Source: Lepiota brunneoincarnata (Eukaryota > Basidiomycota > Agaricomycetes > Agaricales > Agaricaceae). Taken from it: 64,000 nucleotides of DNA. This document shows, piece after piece, positions 11,865 through 24,289 of this stretch. How positions within the stretch are numbered: position 1 is the stretch's first letter; each line of letters opens with the position of its first letter. Below the pieces are notes generated by a model. That model was given only the letters and a program-made list of their open reading frames with translations, was not told the origin of the DNA and did no database searches. The position numbers and the translations under genes were made by a program. Location of the stretch: the NCBI GenBank assembly GCA_023014365.1, contig JAEBUN010000032.1:186001-250000 (forward strand), read 5' to 3'.

Positions 11865-14800
11865 AGTGGGTTAGGGTCGAGTCAATTTCCATACATGGAT
11901 GGTTGAGCGCACACCCTCGTCCCCTGGATCTTCCGGAAACACAGGCTACATGATTGTCAGCCGCGAGTCGTTGTATGAGATATGAAACGATGCACAGGGA
12001 AGGTGTCTGATGATGTCTTCTGTAGTCCACCCTCTGCTTCATGCCCTTTCAAAGAACTCCCTGTCGCGATGGGCTAGATCAGGGCGGTGATGACTGTTAG
12101 AATACGAGAACACAGGGGTGTGGGATCGCAGAGATCACTTGTTGGGAGTGATTGATTGAATATTAGGGGGACACTTCCTCGAGTTCCTGCTCACCTACCA
12201 ACTCCAGTGACGATTCCTGCACGTGCTATATATCAGTCCAACTTTTTAAACTGAGTTGAGCATATATCAAGATATTTGTAACTCAACAATTGATATCGTA
12301 ACCCTTCACTTTGTGGCTGTCCCTCTTGTCGGCTTCTTCTTCCTTTTGAGTGACAGGTCCCTTCTTCTTTGGACCCCTTCGCATTTTGTGCTCTTTGGCG
12401 CGTTACGAGTGGAAGATTTCTCAGGATAAATTAATGAGGTGGGAGCGGTGTACAGTGGATGAGGGAAAGTGAGTGAGGCAAAGGAGGTGGCGTGCACAAA
12501 AAGTGAGTAGTTGTCAGAATCAGTTTTGTTTGTACATACATTCGGTACTCATCATGTGTTTTAGAACAGGAGCTGCAACAATGAAGATTCTACCTGCAAC
12601 ACAGATGAACTTGGAAGATCTAGGATCTGTTGCCATGACTGGGATACAATTGTTTGATTGTCTCTGTACCAATAATAGATGTGATATGTCAATCAGATTC
12701 TGTTCGGCAATGTGCCCAATCTACATAGTGTGTAAGCAGTTCAGAATTGGCAGATGTGCCAATCCCCATTCGTCGACGCAATCTGTGACCAGGAGTTTTT
12801 AGGCGGGAATATGTTTGTCCGGGCATGGGGCAGTGGTGTTGTTCCCGTCCCACGATGTCTGGGAACTTGTATTATACTCCAACGATCACCTTTTCCACTC
12901 TTTGCATTAAACCAAGTGAATGGTGAATTTATTTAACACACCCATCTCTGGGCCTGTGCTCCAGGTTCGATGAGTAAGTCAGATCGTGTCTACTTCCATT
13001 GGGTGACCCACACATATCTTTGAGATGTCAGAGATGATAATGGTGCTGACTAGCTTCGAAAAAAAGCATCAAGAGGAGTATCTCACCACAGTGATAACCC
13101 AGTCGTGAGATATCGTTGCCAATGTCGCTGCGGCTAGTTGCAGTCAAGCAACATTTGATTTGGCATCATCGATGGAACCAAACAAATTGTTTACCTTTGT
13201 GCGTGGTAAACAATACCTAATCCTCATCCAGACTCAAATGATCTTTCCTTCGTCCCTTGAAAACTAGCAAAGAAATCAACAACATCACAAAGGAGAAATA
13301 TATCACTGTGAGACCCTAGGGGTTGTAAAATGCGATGTTAAAGAGCGAAGTGTGTAAATAGTTACGGATAGTGTTGTTTCTCAAGATGTAGGAAAAAACA
13401 ACATTTTTGGTAAGGTCATTTTCAACGGTAAGTCTAGATATTTACGCCAGAAAATGTCATGGATAAAACAATGTAATATATGGTGGTCCAGAGGGGTGGT
13501 AAAAACACCTCAAAGGGGGGGAATAGGTATACCACACATTTTATTGTTTTTCAGGCCTTAGGAAAGTGCAACAGTTTTAGTAAGATTGCTTTTCATTGGT
13601 ATTAAATATTGGAATATGGTAGATTAATATACTGGAGGTTTTATTGTTGTTAGCAGGAAGAGAGGGATCTACTTATAGTGCTCATCCTGTTTGGCAAGCC
13701 AGTGAGTTAGATGAGATATTAGCAGTATTCGGGCATCTGTTTGGCTACAACCCATACGTAGAGGCATAGAGGACATATGTATAGAGAGCTGTGAATTCAT
13801 GACTGTTTTGTACATCGAACTGTAGGTCAGAATGGGTGTGTTTGAGGTATAAAGACACAATAGGGAGGTAATGTTGTCTAGAGCACTAACCGTAAATTAG
13901 GATGGAGTGAGGAGAAATAAAGAGCAACCTCATCACTGTTGCACATGCTTGTTGTCAGCATTGTGTCCATCATCATAGTTCTTCCCTGCCACCATCACGG
14001 CTCTCAGCCACCATGCATACACACCACTATGTCTTTTCACACAATGCAAACATGAACCCATGTGTAAAAGACAGGAAATGAGTGAGGTGGGTGCTGGGGA
14101 AAGCGATAGTGGACTTCAGGGATGAGATTTCAGGAGTTCTTGGAGATAGGGATGTGGTATGGGTCCTGATGTGAGTATTCAATGAAATTAGTTAGACAGT
14201 TGATGGAGGAGGGAAATTTAGGGGTCAGAAACACAGCTTGGACACCAATAGTTGTGACCACTGGACAGTGTGGGCATTCTACAATGATCATGCTTTTTTG
14301 ATGTTCCATTTATATGGATATGGTAGCGAGTTGCCAGGGGCATGGCTTTACAAGAACAGAGGAAAATGGAAGGTTGGGGGGAAGAGTCTGAAGGAGGTCA
14401 AATATTATGGCTGGTGATCCCTCAGGGCAATCTGCAGGATTGTATCTTTAAATCTTGGTATATTTTTATGTCTTTTTTGGAAGATATATGAGGGATTTCA
14501 GTTGAATTGACTGGGTAAAGGGTAAAACACATACTGTAAGCCCATGGACCTGGCTTACACCAGGATTCGCACTTCTTTGATGTGATATCTATGGGAATCT
14601 GCTACCTCATGTATGTAGTAACTAGGAGGGGTCAAGTTCCTTAGTCCCCCCTCAAATAGACATTGGTTCTATTCAGTTGGATTCCTGCAAGGCACCCTCA
14701 TCCCTAGTGAAGGATGCCCCCAAGTGGGGGCATCTTTACATCTTTCTGACTCCTCTGTAGTAGTTGGTACCAGTTTCCTCCTGTCTCAAGGTACAAGGGA

Positions 14801-15133
14801 ACTAGCCGAGCCTGGATCCAAATGTTGCAGTATTTTGTTAAGATCCCGATTGATTCTGGAAGCTCACAAGGTGCATGCCCAGATCAGCATGACTACATTG
14901 CTACCCTTTGATGAATTAATATATCCCCCCCTCGAGTTGGGTTTGATATGATTGGGTTGGGTCAAGCAAAGCGGTCACCTGCAAGACAGCACCTGCATGT
15001 TGTAGCTAAGCCTTTGCAGGCACTCAGGCTAGCTGGCACCCACGTCAACCTTTCACGACAACAAGCCCCTCCTCAAGCTCTCTGGGGCATGTGGTCCAGA
15101 TGCTTCTGGGGGATTTTCAACCTTTAGGTTCTA
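11865..15133. other. Region without a recognised gene, leading into the transposon nest
   Basis: Only short, unsupported frames are present (for example 12473-12802 and 14724-14951). CpG becomes scarce to the right of about 12.5 kb. The one recognisable item is a 60-bp copy of the LARP7 first exon at 13243-13305. The stretch 13306-15133 shows no repeat ends or domains that I can identify. Confidence 0.5.
13243..13305 (+). repeat. Fragment copy of the LARP7 gene's first exon
   Basis: About 60 bases (TCTTTCCTTCGTCCCTTGAA..., then CAAAGAAATCAACAACA) match the 5' coding exon of the LARP7-type gene at 6889-6951 in the same orientation, at nearly 90 percent identity by eye. The copy has no start codon at the matching place and its flanks are unrelated, so it is a non-functional duplicated fragment. 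Confidence 0.75.
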
Positions 15134-16399
15134 ATGCTGTTGCACCGCAAAATCATTTCATTTGTGAAATCACTAGCTAATAAAGTAACTAACTCTCCGT
15201 TGCTGAATAATATCAGTATATGGCCATGGTCAGACACTGGGTGCGAGAGATTTAGAATACTATCTAAAATATGTGAAGGCAGACATCTCAGAAACAGAAC
15301 CAGAACACCTAGACAAGTAAAAGTGATGTTAACTAACTATGGGTGACAAGGCTATGGAAGAATGACTCTGGTATGAATGTACCCAAGCATTATATCCGAT
15401 ACCATGTTAACTAAGATATTAGTTAAGATACTCATGACTGCACAAAAAGACCCATTTCTTTGCCTCTGCCCTAGAAAGCGGACGGGTCACAACACCTATG
15501 TCATCCAGATGGTACCTAGTCATAATAACAGGTCTGGGAGTGAATCTTGACAAAAGAATGTAGGGATTAGCTGAATGCCCTGACAAGAATGTCCCCTTGA
15601 AATGGTTCTGATGATATTGAAACCTAAGGGATCAAATGGGGGTATCCCAGAGGGTACTCAGGGAAGGATGCCCCCTCATAAAAACACAAAGAGATCAGAA
15701 ATGATGAACTAGAAAATGAAGATTGATAAGAATAGAATAAGCTAATTAATTCTAGTGTTAGTCTACTACCTGAAGACTATGGAAGTGGACTTTAGAACAT
15801 TAGGGTTGAAAAGCTCAGGTGTGGAGAGTCCAAGAATAAAATAAAAACCAATAGATAAACATTAGTGAGGAAACTTGCTAACCCGGCTGGCTGTGATATA
15901 AATAGCCAGGCACCTAGGGAGCAAGTCCCTGAGAGCAAATTGATGTCACTGATATCGGAACTCCTAGAATGATGCTCGTAAATGATGAGGAGACAATAAA
16001 ATGATGAAGCTGAAGGCTTGTTTCAGGTATACCCATAAGTTAATTGTATATTGTTATAAAAACTCGTCTGTAAATTACATGGGAGGCAAGAAACCGCTTG
16101 CCTATTTCCCCCCCTGATTGTATGGTCAATTAGGATAGGAATATAAAGCAATTTTACACAGTTTTCTTTGGTCATAAGACCACCAGAGACTTAAAGAGTT
16201 ATACTCTTTAAAACCAGACCCTGTGAAACGATTGAGATATTGACAGACCCTTCTGCTTGACTCGAGAACTGAATATGAGTTGCTATGCCTCTTCTATTCT
16301 TAAGTAGAAAGTTCACTAACTTCTGTTTCTTTGGGTTCCTCTTAGAGGCCTTGCCTCAGAAGTATACCATTGAGTTGTAGAGCTGTTTAATTGAGAAGC

Positions 16400-17370
16400 A
16401 AACATAGTACACTAGGGCCCGTTGAAAACACTGTCCCCTAGGTCTATCTAGTCTAAAGATACTTACTGCAGGAGCTTGCTAGAAGCCTGTCTCGCTGAGT
16501 AGTATAAAAGTTTTATTGCCTTGTTCAGAAGCTGTAGTGTGCTAGGGCCTGTTAGATAACGCCGTCCGCTAGGCCTACTAGCTTAAAGACACTTACTGCA
16601 GGAGCTTGTCAAAAGCCTGTCTTACTGGGTAGTGTAAATTTACAGTATTGTCAAGAGAAAAGGACGTAGTACACTAGGGTGTCATATCCATGCCAAACCC
16701 AGAGCTTAACCATTATACTTCGGCTTCTCGACTCCACATACGTTCCACACAACAACCCTCTGCCCTCCGACTCGGCCCCGACTCACTCCGACTGCAACCC
16801 ACTGCCCCAATCATGCGACCACCTCCACACGTGCCATGGTCACCTGACCCTTGCTGTCTCTATTTCCCAGTCTCCATTTCCCATCCGTAGCCAAGATACG
16901 TTACCAGTCTCCATACCCATACTGGTCTCCATTTTGTTTGTAATCCGTTTGTAACCATATGGGTCTCCACTTTGCTCCGCACAGTCAGTACAAGTCATAG
17001 TTCATAGGACCAGAAGTATATATACCATAGGTACTTGGCTTGTACTCTTCAGTCTGATAATCGAATCGAGCAGTGGACCAGCTCCCTATTCCCTATCCTC
17101 TCCTCTCTTCTGCCTCGCTCCGCTTCAGCTCCAACTTCCTGAAATACGGACTAGGACAGTAGGAGGGCACAGCACATAAGCTGAGGCTGCAAGTCCAACC
17201 CCCCACCTGAAGTACTCCGCCTCGGTTCCGAAGTCTACGTACTGACTTCGCCCTGTCCCCCTGGTTACCTTATATCAAGGATACCACCCTGACCCTCCGC
17301 TTTGGTCCCGACCCGCACTGGCTCTAACATAGAGCCCGTTAGAACACGTTGTCTGCTAGGTCTATGGAGG
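16400..17370 (+). repeat. 131-bp minisatellite inside the 1.87-kb LTR
   Basis: Units marked by CTAGGG and CTTACTGCAGGAGCTTG recur with a period of about 130-132 bases (CTAGGG at about 16412, 16542 and 16674). The third unit is cut by the nested solo LTR at 16680-17329. The same array is present in copy B (about 22739-23012) and copy C (about 39926-40200), so it belongs to the LTR and is not a later expansion. Confidence 0.75.
16680..17329 (+). repeat. Solo LTR of the Gypsy chromovirus family
   Basis: The sequence begins TGTCATATCCATGCC and ends GCTCTAACA. It is the inverse complement of the LTRs that bound the full-length Gypsy at 29088-39613. Flanking pentamers are TAGGG (16675-16679) and TAGAG (17330-17334), one transition apart. 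Copies B and C show the empty site (CTAGGGCC) at this position. This copy keeps more CpGs than the LTRs of the full-length element. Confidence 0.9.
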
Positions 17371-17660
17371 TTCACTGATTGTGAAAGCTTGCGTTTTGCC
17401 TGACTTATTGAATCATGAAGATATTAGTTAACATATTATATAGTAATGACCGTCAAAGTTCCCATTGTATTCAGATAGAACAACTGTCTGTCTAATTGGA
17501 GACTAAGAGAATAACGTACCAAAACCCTAAAAACACTAGAATTGAATATATTTCTGGAGATCTGTGACAACCTCTCCCCCACGAACTTATAAAGTCGGAA
17601 TTAGCGAACCTGTTAACAAACTTCGTTTTCAATCTCATAAAGTAATCCGCATTTCAACAC

Positions 17661-18831
17661 CTTAGGTCAACGACCTCATCTGCACAAGGCACCTGTCTCT
17701 CCTGTGTGGTGCAACAAGGCGTCACTTCACATCCTTCTGTCTCACTTCAGATTGGTTTGTTGTATGAATGCATAGCAGTCAGGTTCATTGAGCCACATGG
17801 ACCATCCCTTTTGGGTCATGTGGTGCCCCTCTGCTGCCGACACTATTCAGCATTGACAGTAGCCAGAAACTGGTATTACAACCTGTCTAAATTTGAGAAA
17901 GGCATCACAGCTGAGGAGGATGTTCTGCCATGAATCTGTTGGGGACTCATCATTTCACAAGCCATTTGGAAAAATTTGACAATATGAACATGGCATAAGC
18001 ATGGGTGGGTGGTTGTCACAGAATGCTTAAGTTCATGTATCGCATAATCATCCAGGCAACATGTCACTGTTCTTCAGGGCTAGACCTATGAATTGCCAGT
18101 ATGGGGATCTACTTGATGTTTTCATTCATGTATAGTCACACGCCAAACATCAAATATCAGAAATTTTCAACCCGCCCTCAACATTAAATGAATAGGAAGT
18201 TCTAGTGCCAGAGCTAACTCCCCTGCCCCATGTTTGCTCCCTAAGTGGTTGTGTGCCATATTCTTATAGATGAGAGCAACAGACTTGTATGCCAAGCAAG
18301 AAATGAGTCACCCTGTCATGGATCCCCACCATGCTAATGCCATCACACAAGGTAAATGGCACCCCATGCTATATCCCTTCGCAGAGATACTAAACAAAGT
18401 TTCCATCAATTCTTCCATTAACTTTCACAATCACCTCAATTTTTGTCACTGGAAACTGCATTTATATTCACTTGTTCAGGACAAGAGCTGACAGGCAGCT
18501 ACCATGTTTTCTGGGGCCCAACCTAGCTTCTGATGTGAGTTGCTTGTCGTTTCCATTGCCTGGTCCAAATTGAATGGCCATAAAATAGGGAGGGGCGATA
18601 TGTGCAGCACCTGTGCAGGTTGTGCCCAGTGCCTTATTTTTCTCGACTACAGGTAGGCCACAGGCAAAATCAGGATGCTGCATATTCTCCTGAAAAATCC
18701 GTTATCAACCCTAGATGCAGTCAGGTTGGTTGCACAGATTCTGTTATTCTACATACTTGTCTGGTGAGTAAAGCTATTTTCCTGGCATGTGCATTGACCT
18801 TGGGATGACTGAAATGGATTGGGAGCACGGC
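17661..18831. other. Region between LTR copy A and the acidic-ORF LTR; no recognised gene
   Basis: Several short frames exist (for example 18270-18491) but none has recognisable motifs, and they overlap on both strands. CpG is rare. It is probably decayed transposon-derived DNA. Confidence 0.4.
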
Positions 18832-19328
18832 TGTTATGAACAGTCCGGACCAAGAGGAACAAGAACAACTATTCAACTTTACAAGATGGGTACAGGAAAC
18901 CACAGACCAGTTGCGAGCGCAGGAATATAAAGATGAAGAAGGGGAATACTACAATGCCATGCAGGACCTGGCAAGAGAAGCAGGAATGGAGATAACTCTG
19001 GAGGATATTCTGGAATACGCTGAGGATGAAGAAGATAGCCATGGATCAACCGATCCAACCTCCAATATGGATGGAAGCACCAAGAGAATGGAGAGCAAGA
19101 ATGGAAGAGAGTCCATGGAGATAGAATCGGGAGAAGAGGATTATGAGTCAGAGGAAAGCGATGGAACATCGCACAGCAGTAGAATGGAGAATGAGGACAC
19201 TGACTCATTGTAATATATAAATAACAGTAGGATGCCATCAGCTAGGATGCACATCATGGTCAAGACTGTGGAAGACAAGTAGAACAGCCCAATAACCTAT
19301 AACGAGTATATAGTATCTCATAGGTATA
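18832..19328 (+). repeat. LTR with U3 ORF, copy 1 (3'-truncated)
   Basis: The copy begins TGTTATGAACAGTCC, like copies 43765-44475 and 60901-61557 (inverted). Similarity to copy 2 is lost after the shared TCTCATAGGTATA at about 19320, so the TATA-box and R/U5 parts are missing. It contains the acidic reading frame at 18836-19213. Confidence 0.7.
18836..19213 (+). CDS. Acidic LTR-encoded ORF (125 residues), copy 1
   Basis: The ATG sits at the fifth base of the LTR. The product begins MNSPDQEEQEQLFNFTRWVQ and contains TTDQLRAQEYKDEEGEYY, MEITLEDILEYAEDEED and SGEEDYESEESDGTSHS, ending TDSL. It is very acidic, with a predicted helical N-terminal half and a Glu/Asp/Ser tail, and has no signal peptide or membrane segment. 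The frame is open here and in the 61-kb copy, while the 43.8-kb copy has one stop. I know no family for it. It could be an independent U3 protein or the C-terminal end of an internal retrotransposon ORF running into the 3' LTR. Confidence 0.5.
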   Translation: MNSPDQEEQEQLFNFTRWVQETTDQLRAQEYKDEEGEYYNAMQDLAREAGMEITLEDILEYAEDEEDSHGSTDPTSNMDGSTKRMESKNGRESMEIESGEEDYESEESDGTSHSSRMENEDTDSL

Positions 19329-19869
19329 CATTGAGTATTGCAATGATGCTCCATAGGAAATGCCCAATACATCCAGACAGGACCCACCACCTGGATACCC
19401 CATGCAATATGAAGAAGGGCATGGAGAGTCAGAGGACAAGCGGAGAGTTGAACAGAGTCATTTTGATAGTACAGTCTGCATTGATTTAAGTATAAGAGCA
19501 CAACGTAGAAGGTAGATACTCACTTCTCATACATCTGAACCCAAGACTTGAAACCCTCATCAATCTGTTTCAATTCCTCTTCTGTGAGCTCGAACAACAA
19601 GCAGAGCTTCAAAAGTTTGACAAGCTGCATGAAATGGTCATAGTACTTTGTGTTTGTGAATCAGCATATGTGTAACTCATGTTCAACTTAGCTTGCTTGG
19701 TAGAGATTCAAATAAACAACTTGTGATTTCAGGTACTTCTGTATTTACATGACACTATTCCAGCCAACAAAAAAAAACATAACTACGACATGATGAATCT
19801 ACTGATGGGCACCAGGGGGACCAAACTTGTTGATAAATTCCCTGGATCGTTCTTTGAGGACTTTCATTG
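19329..19869. other. Short region, possibly the decayed end of the adjoining gene relic
   Basis: On the minus strand a frame around 19520-19640 reads LLFELTEEELKQIDEGFKSW, which could be a late exon of the relic at 19870-22413. Nothing else is recognisable. Confidence 0.3.
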
Positions 19870-22413
19870 CTCATTGTCCTTTGGGGGCACCTCTCAGCTG
19901 CTGGTGCCAAGTTGACAGAGTCCAAGGGAATCCCATCTTCTCATCCTCACAGTGTCCTGTTGCACAAGCCACTTGTCTGTTGTAGAGATCGTTCATCCAG
20001 TCAGACCAATGTCCCAAATCTTCACCTGATCCCTCATAGAGATGTGTCAAGGGGAACCACAACAGTTTTCTTTTGTCCTCTCCCTGACCTGAAGATTGTA
20101 GTCAGTAACACATTAAATATGAATGGAATAAGAACTCAGACCTGTGTATGAGACATATAACTCACAGATTACATCCAATTCATCCTGGCTCAAGTCATCA
20201 TCCAAAAACTTGTTCCCTGCCTCATCCATAACAGAATACATGAGTGAACCATCATGATATTTGCCTGATGGGCTGGATAGAGCACCCTGTACACCAATGG
20301 TGTCGAGAGCAATGTGGTGAACAAAGCCCCCACACAACAATGCTGCCCAACCACAATGCTGTTTCAAAATGATCTGACACTGCTGACAGTAGAATTCATA
20401 GTCTGTCTTAGTGAACTTGTGGTCTAGCAGACGGAGCAGAACTGATACTGCCTGAGGCAGCACTCCCACTGCTAAGGGCCCTGAGGGTAGCAGCAGATTG
20501 AAGTGTGCAAAAACATGTCCCAGCCATAACCAACTCCAGCACAATGTCTTTCTCTTTAATGTCACTCCCCATCCTGCAAATGGAGAGAGCAGCTGTTGTG
20601 GTATATACAGCAAGGTTCCAGGGCACAGTGGACTCTGATCCAAAATCAAACATGTACATCTAATCAGTTGAGTTGGCTACAACTTGAATGTATTTCAACT
20701 GGTGTGAGTTTATCAAGGTGCAAGGATTAGAGTCAGCTAAGTCCCACTCTTGGATACATGGCTGTGGGGGAAGCTTCTTGGAAAAACAGGCAAGGAACTT
20801 TAAACACCTTTGACCCAGTGGTGTAGAGAAAAATGGACTCTCCAAAGGCATCCATGTAATCCCCAAAGTGTGAATCAAGCTCCTCCCATTCATGGGTCCA
20901 ACTATGGTGTCATTCTCATTCAGGTCTGCAGGGACTGTGAAGCCAAACTGGTTATAAAGGATCTCCAAAGTCCCATACCACAAATTGTCAGCCACCATGA
21001 ATTGGTCACTGTCAACCAGATGGGTTGATACAAGAACAAGTTGCATGGCCTGCTCAACTTCCAATATCTCCCCCCAAGGAACTTCAGCTGTGCTTGTAGG
21101 AGCCCGACTTTGGTCTCCCCGCTCCTGAAGCAACTCAACTGGGCCCACAGCAACCTCCTGGACCTTGTGCATGTCTTCATCATTGCTATCCTCATCCTTC
21201 CCCCACTCTGTACAACAGTGCCACTCATTGAAAACAGCATCATACCATTTCTGTTAGGGCGACCTGTGGGGCTCGGGCAACTCAGGGAGCCGAAGCGACA
21301 CTGCAGGGAAATCCTAAGTGATATTAGACTATGAGTTATGTACAGGACACATACCTGCAGGGAAATCCTAAGAGAATAGGATGAGGAAACCCCTGCAGGC
21401 GAAAACTAGGTATATACCTAACTTATATAATCAATATAAATTGGACCAGGCTTAGCCATGATGTCTGGGTGTCACACAAGACCCAGAGTAGTTGAAACAA
21501 ATGTGGGGAGTGGACATGACAGTCTAGAGTCTGTAGAAATGAGAGGGAATGAGGGAGGGTGTTATCTGGATAGTGAGGAGTGTAAGCGTTTGAAAGGAGG
21601 GATATATAATGCATTGGGGGGGCCAGGGGTGTCGATAGGGTTGGTGGAGGTACTACTGGGGTGTTTGGAGTGTCCCCTTACAATTTCTGCCCTGGGCCAT
21701 ATTCTGCAAGCGTACTCTCTCGCTCATCTCTCCTCACAAGTTGTCATGTAAACTTGGTGGGATCATCAAAATTCCAATCCCAGACAAAGACAGGTGCACT
21801 GGTAGTGGATGGGTTCCTCTCAGTTCTCCCATTTTTGATGATCCAGTGTGGTCCCTCTTGCTTTCAGCTTGGTAATGGCAGCTGCATGCTCTTGAAAAAA
21901 TGGTTCCCAAAATATTCTCCCAGACCTGGTGGACTCCATCCTCACTGTTCCTTCTTTGGTGAGATACACATGTACGTCTGGTGAGCTTCCATCTGTGGGC
22001 TCATCAATTGACATATTGTAATCTTCATCTGGTGGTTGCAGTTGAAAAGAGTCTGGTTCCCATGGCAGAAACTCATCACTGGTGTCAAATTCAGAAGATG
22101 GGAGTGGCCATTCATAGGGTACATCAGAAAATGCAATGAGCGGCCAGTGGTTAGTAGCAGGGAAGTGAGGTGTCTTTGCAATCCAAGTGATTGCCAGTTG
22201 AAGTTTGTGGGCACTACTAGGTGTGGGATACAATGGATCTGTTGTAGGACTCCAACAGTACCATACAGGGACATTGATATTCATGAAATAGGCAGGGCTT
22301 GGCTGCAATGGCCAGGGTGGGAGATGGAGAATCACACCTGCTTGGTTTACGTCCCAGTATCTCTGCAACAGCAGTGCTGTTTGGAGACTATCTAGCAGTG
22401 CCTGATTGAACTT
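19870..22413 (-). pseudogene. Relic of a basidiomycete multi-copy gene family of unknown function
   Basis: Minus-strand pieces in order. First, GVILHLPPWPLQPSPAYFMN and VPVWYCWSP to RSGRIFWEPFFQEHA. Next, NPSTTSAPVFVWDWNFDDP, split by a solo LTR from GPGQKWYDAVFNEWHCCTEW. Then MYMFDFGSESTVPWNLAVYT, then DHKFTKTDYEFYCQQCQIIL, then DDDLSQDELDVICELY, and a last piece with EGSGEDLGHWSDWMNDLYNR. These blocks follow the order of a large hypothetical family common in mushroom genomes, with PPWPLQP, VFVWDW, NEWDxC, FDFGxxxTVPW and DDELSxDELxxIC landmarks. No enzymatic activity is known to me. The frame changes several times and contains stops, so it is dead. Assignment rests on remembered family patterns and is not proven. 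Confidence 0.6.
21252..21682 (+). repeat. Solo LTR (431 bp), target-site duplication ATTTC
   Basis: The sequence starts TGTTAGGGCGACCTG and ends GTGTCCCCTTACA. ATTTC flanks it on both sides (21247-21251 and 21683-21687). It interrupts the minus-strand gene relic: without it, the frame passes from ESTLAEYGPGQ to KWYDAVFNEW. The end CCCCTTACA is shared with the solo LTR at 27713-28041, but the interiors differ. Confidence 0.85.
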
Positions 22414-22417
22414 GCGC

Positions 22418-24284
22418 TGAAATGCGGATTACTTTACGAGATTGAAAACGAAGTTCGTTAACAGGTTCGCTAATTCCGACTTTATAAGTTCGTGGGGGAG
22501 AGGTTGTCACAGATCTCCAGAAATATATTCAATTCTAGTGTTTTTAGGGTTTTGGTACATTATTCTCTTAGTCTCCAACTAGACAGACAGTTGTTCTATC
22601 TGAATACAATGGGAACTTTTGACGGTCGTTGCTGTATAATATGTTAACTAATATCTTCACGATTCGATAAGTCAGGCAAAATGCAAGCTTTCGCAATCAG
22701 TGAACCTCCGTAGACCTAGCAGACAACGTGTTCTAACGGGCCCTAGCGTACTACGTCCTTTTCTCTTGACAATACTGTAAATTTACACTACCCAGCGAGA
22801 CAGGCTTTTGACAAGCTCCTGCAGTAAGTGTCTTTAAGCTAGTAGGCCTAGCGGACGGCGTTATCTAATGGGCCCTAGCGCACTACAGCTTCTGAACAAG
22901 GCAATAAAACTTTTATACCACTCAGCGAGACAGGCTTCTAGCGAGCTCCTGCAGTAAGTGTCTTTAAACTAGATAGACCTAGTGGACAGCGTTTTCAACA
23001 GGCCCTAGCGTACTATGTTCGCTTCTCAATTAAACAGCTCTACAATTCAATGGTATACTTCTGAGGCAAGGCCTCTAAGAGGAACCCAAAGAAACGGAAG
23101 TTAGTGAACTTTTCTACTTAAGAACCGAAGAGGTGTAGCAACTCGTATTCAGTTCTCGAGTCAAGCAGAAGGGTCTGTCAATATCTCAATCGTTTCAAAG
23201 GGTCTGGTTTTAAAGAGTATAACTCTTTAAGTCTCTGGTGGTCTTATGACCGAAGAAAATTGCGTAAAATTGCTTTATATTCTTATCCTAATCAACCATA
23301 CAATCAGGGGGGGAAATAGGCAAGTGGTTTCTTGCCTCCCATGTAATTTACAGACAAGTTTTTATAACAATATACAATTAACTTATGGGTATACCTGAAA
23401 CAAGCCTTCAGCTTCATCATTTTATTGTCTCCTCATCATTTAGGAGCATCATTCTAGGAGTTCCGATATCAGCGACATCAATTTGCTCTCAGGGACTTGC
23501 TCCCTAGGTGCCTGGCTATTTATATCACAGCCAGCTGGGTTAGCAAGTTTCCTCGCTAATGTTTATCTATTGGTTTTTATTTTATTCTTGGACTCTCCAC
23601 ACCTGAGCTTTTCAACCCTAATGTTCTAAAGTCCACTTCCATAGTCTTCAGGTAGTAGACTAACACTAGAATTAATTAGCTTATTCTATTCTTATCAATC
23701 TTCATTTTCTAGTTCATCATTTCTGATCTCTTTTTGTTTCTATGAGGGGGCATCCTTCCCTGAGTACCCTCGGGGATACCCCCATTCGATCCCTTAGGTT
23801 TTAATATCATCAGAACCATTTCAAGGGGACATTCTTGTCAGGGCATTCAGCTAATCCCTACATTCTTTTGTCAAGATTCACTCCCGGACCTGTTATTATG
23901 ACTAGGTACCATCCGGATGACATAGGTGTTGCGACTCGTCCGCTTTCTAGGGCAGAGGCAAAGAAATGGGTCTTTTTGTGCAGTCATGAGTATCTTAACT
24001 AATATCTTAGTTAACACGGTATCGGATACAATGCTCAGGTACATTCATACCAGAGTCATTCTTCCATAGCCTTGTCACCCATAAGTTAGTTAACATCACT
24101 TTTACTTGTCTGGGTGTTCTGGTTCTGTTTCTGAGATGTCCGCCTTCACATATTTTAGATAGTATTCTAAATCTCTCGCACCCAGTGTCTGACCATGGCC
24201 ATATACTGATATTATTCAGTAACGGAGAGTTAGTTACTTTATTAGCTAGTGATTTCACAAATGAAATGATTTTGCGGCGCAACA
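22418..24284 (-). repeat. 1.87-kb LTR family, copy B (uninterrupted)
   Basis: On the minus strand it runs from TGTTGCGCCGCAAAATC (24284) to CCGCATTTCA (22418), 1867 bp. GCGC lies immediately outside both ends (22414-22417 and 24285-24288). It separates a Copia gag relic from the gene-family relic. It retains more CpGs than copy C and shows the empty sites for the insertions found in copies A and C. Confidence 0.75.
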
Positions 24285-24289
24285 GCGCT

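Larger units (their letters stand above)
15138..17656 (+). repeat. 1.87-kb LTR family, copy A (contains a nested solo LTR)
   Basis: The copy starts TGTTGCACCGCAAAATC and ends CCGCATTTCA, with TG...CA ends. The four bases outside are ATGC (15134-15137) and ACAC (17657-17660), which agree if an original ACGC lost its CpG differently on each side. Copy B at 22418-24284 is its inverse, and copy C at 39851-43364 is truncated. A solo Gypsy LTR is inserted at 16680-17329. No coding region is seen. The length and clean ends suggest a long solo LTR of an otherwise unseen retrotransposon. Confidence 0.7.

Noticed and set aside
15138..24284. Copies A and B as the two ends of one TIR transposon
   Set aside because: Each copy has its own TG...CA ends and flanking bases, and copy C occurs alone elsewhere, so they are independent insertions.
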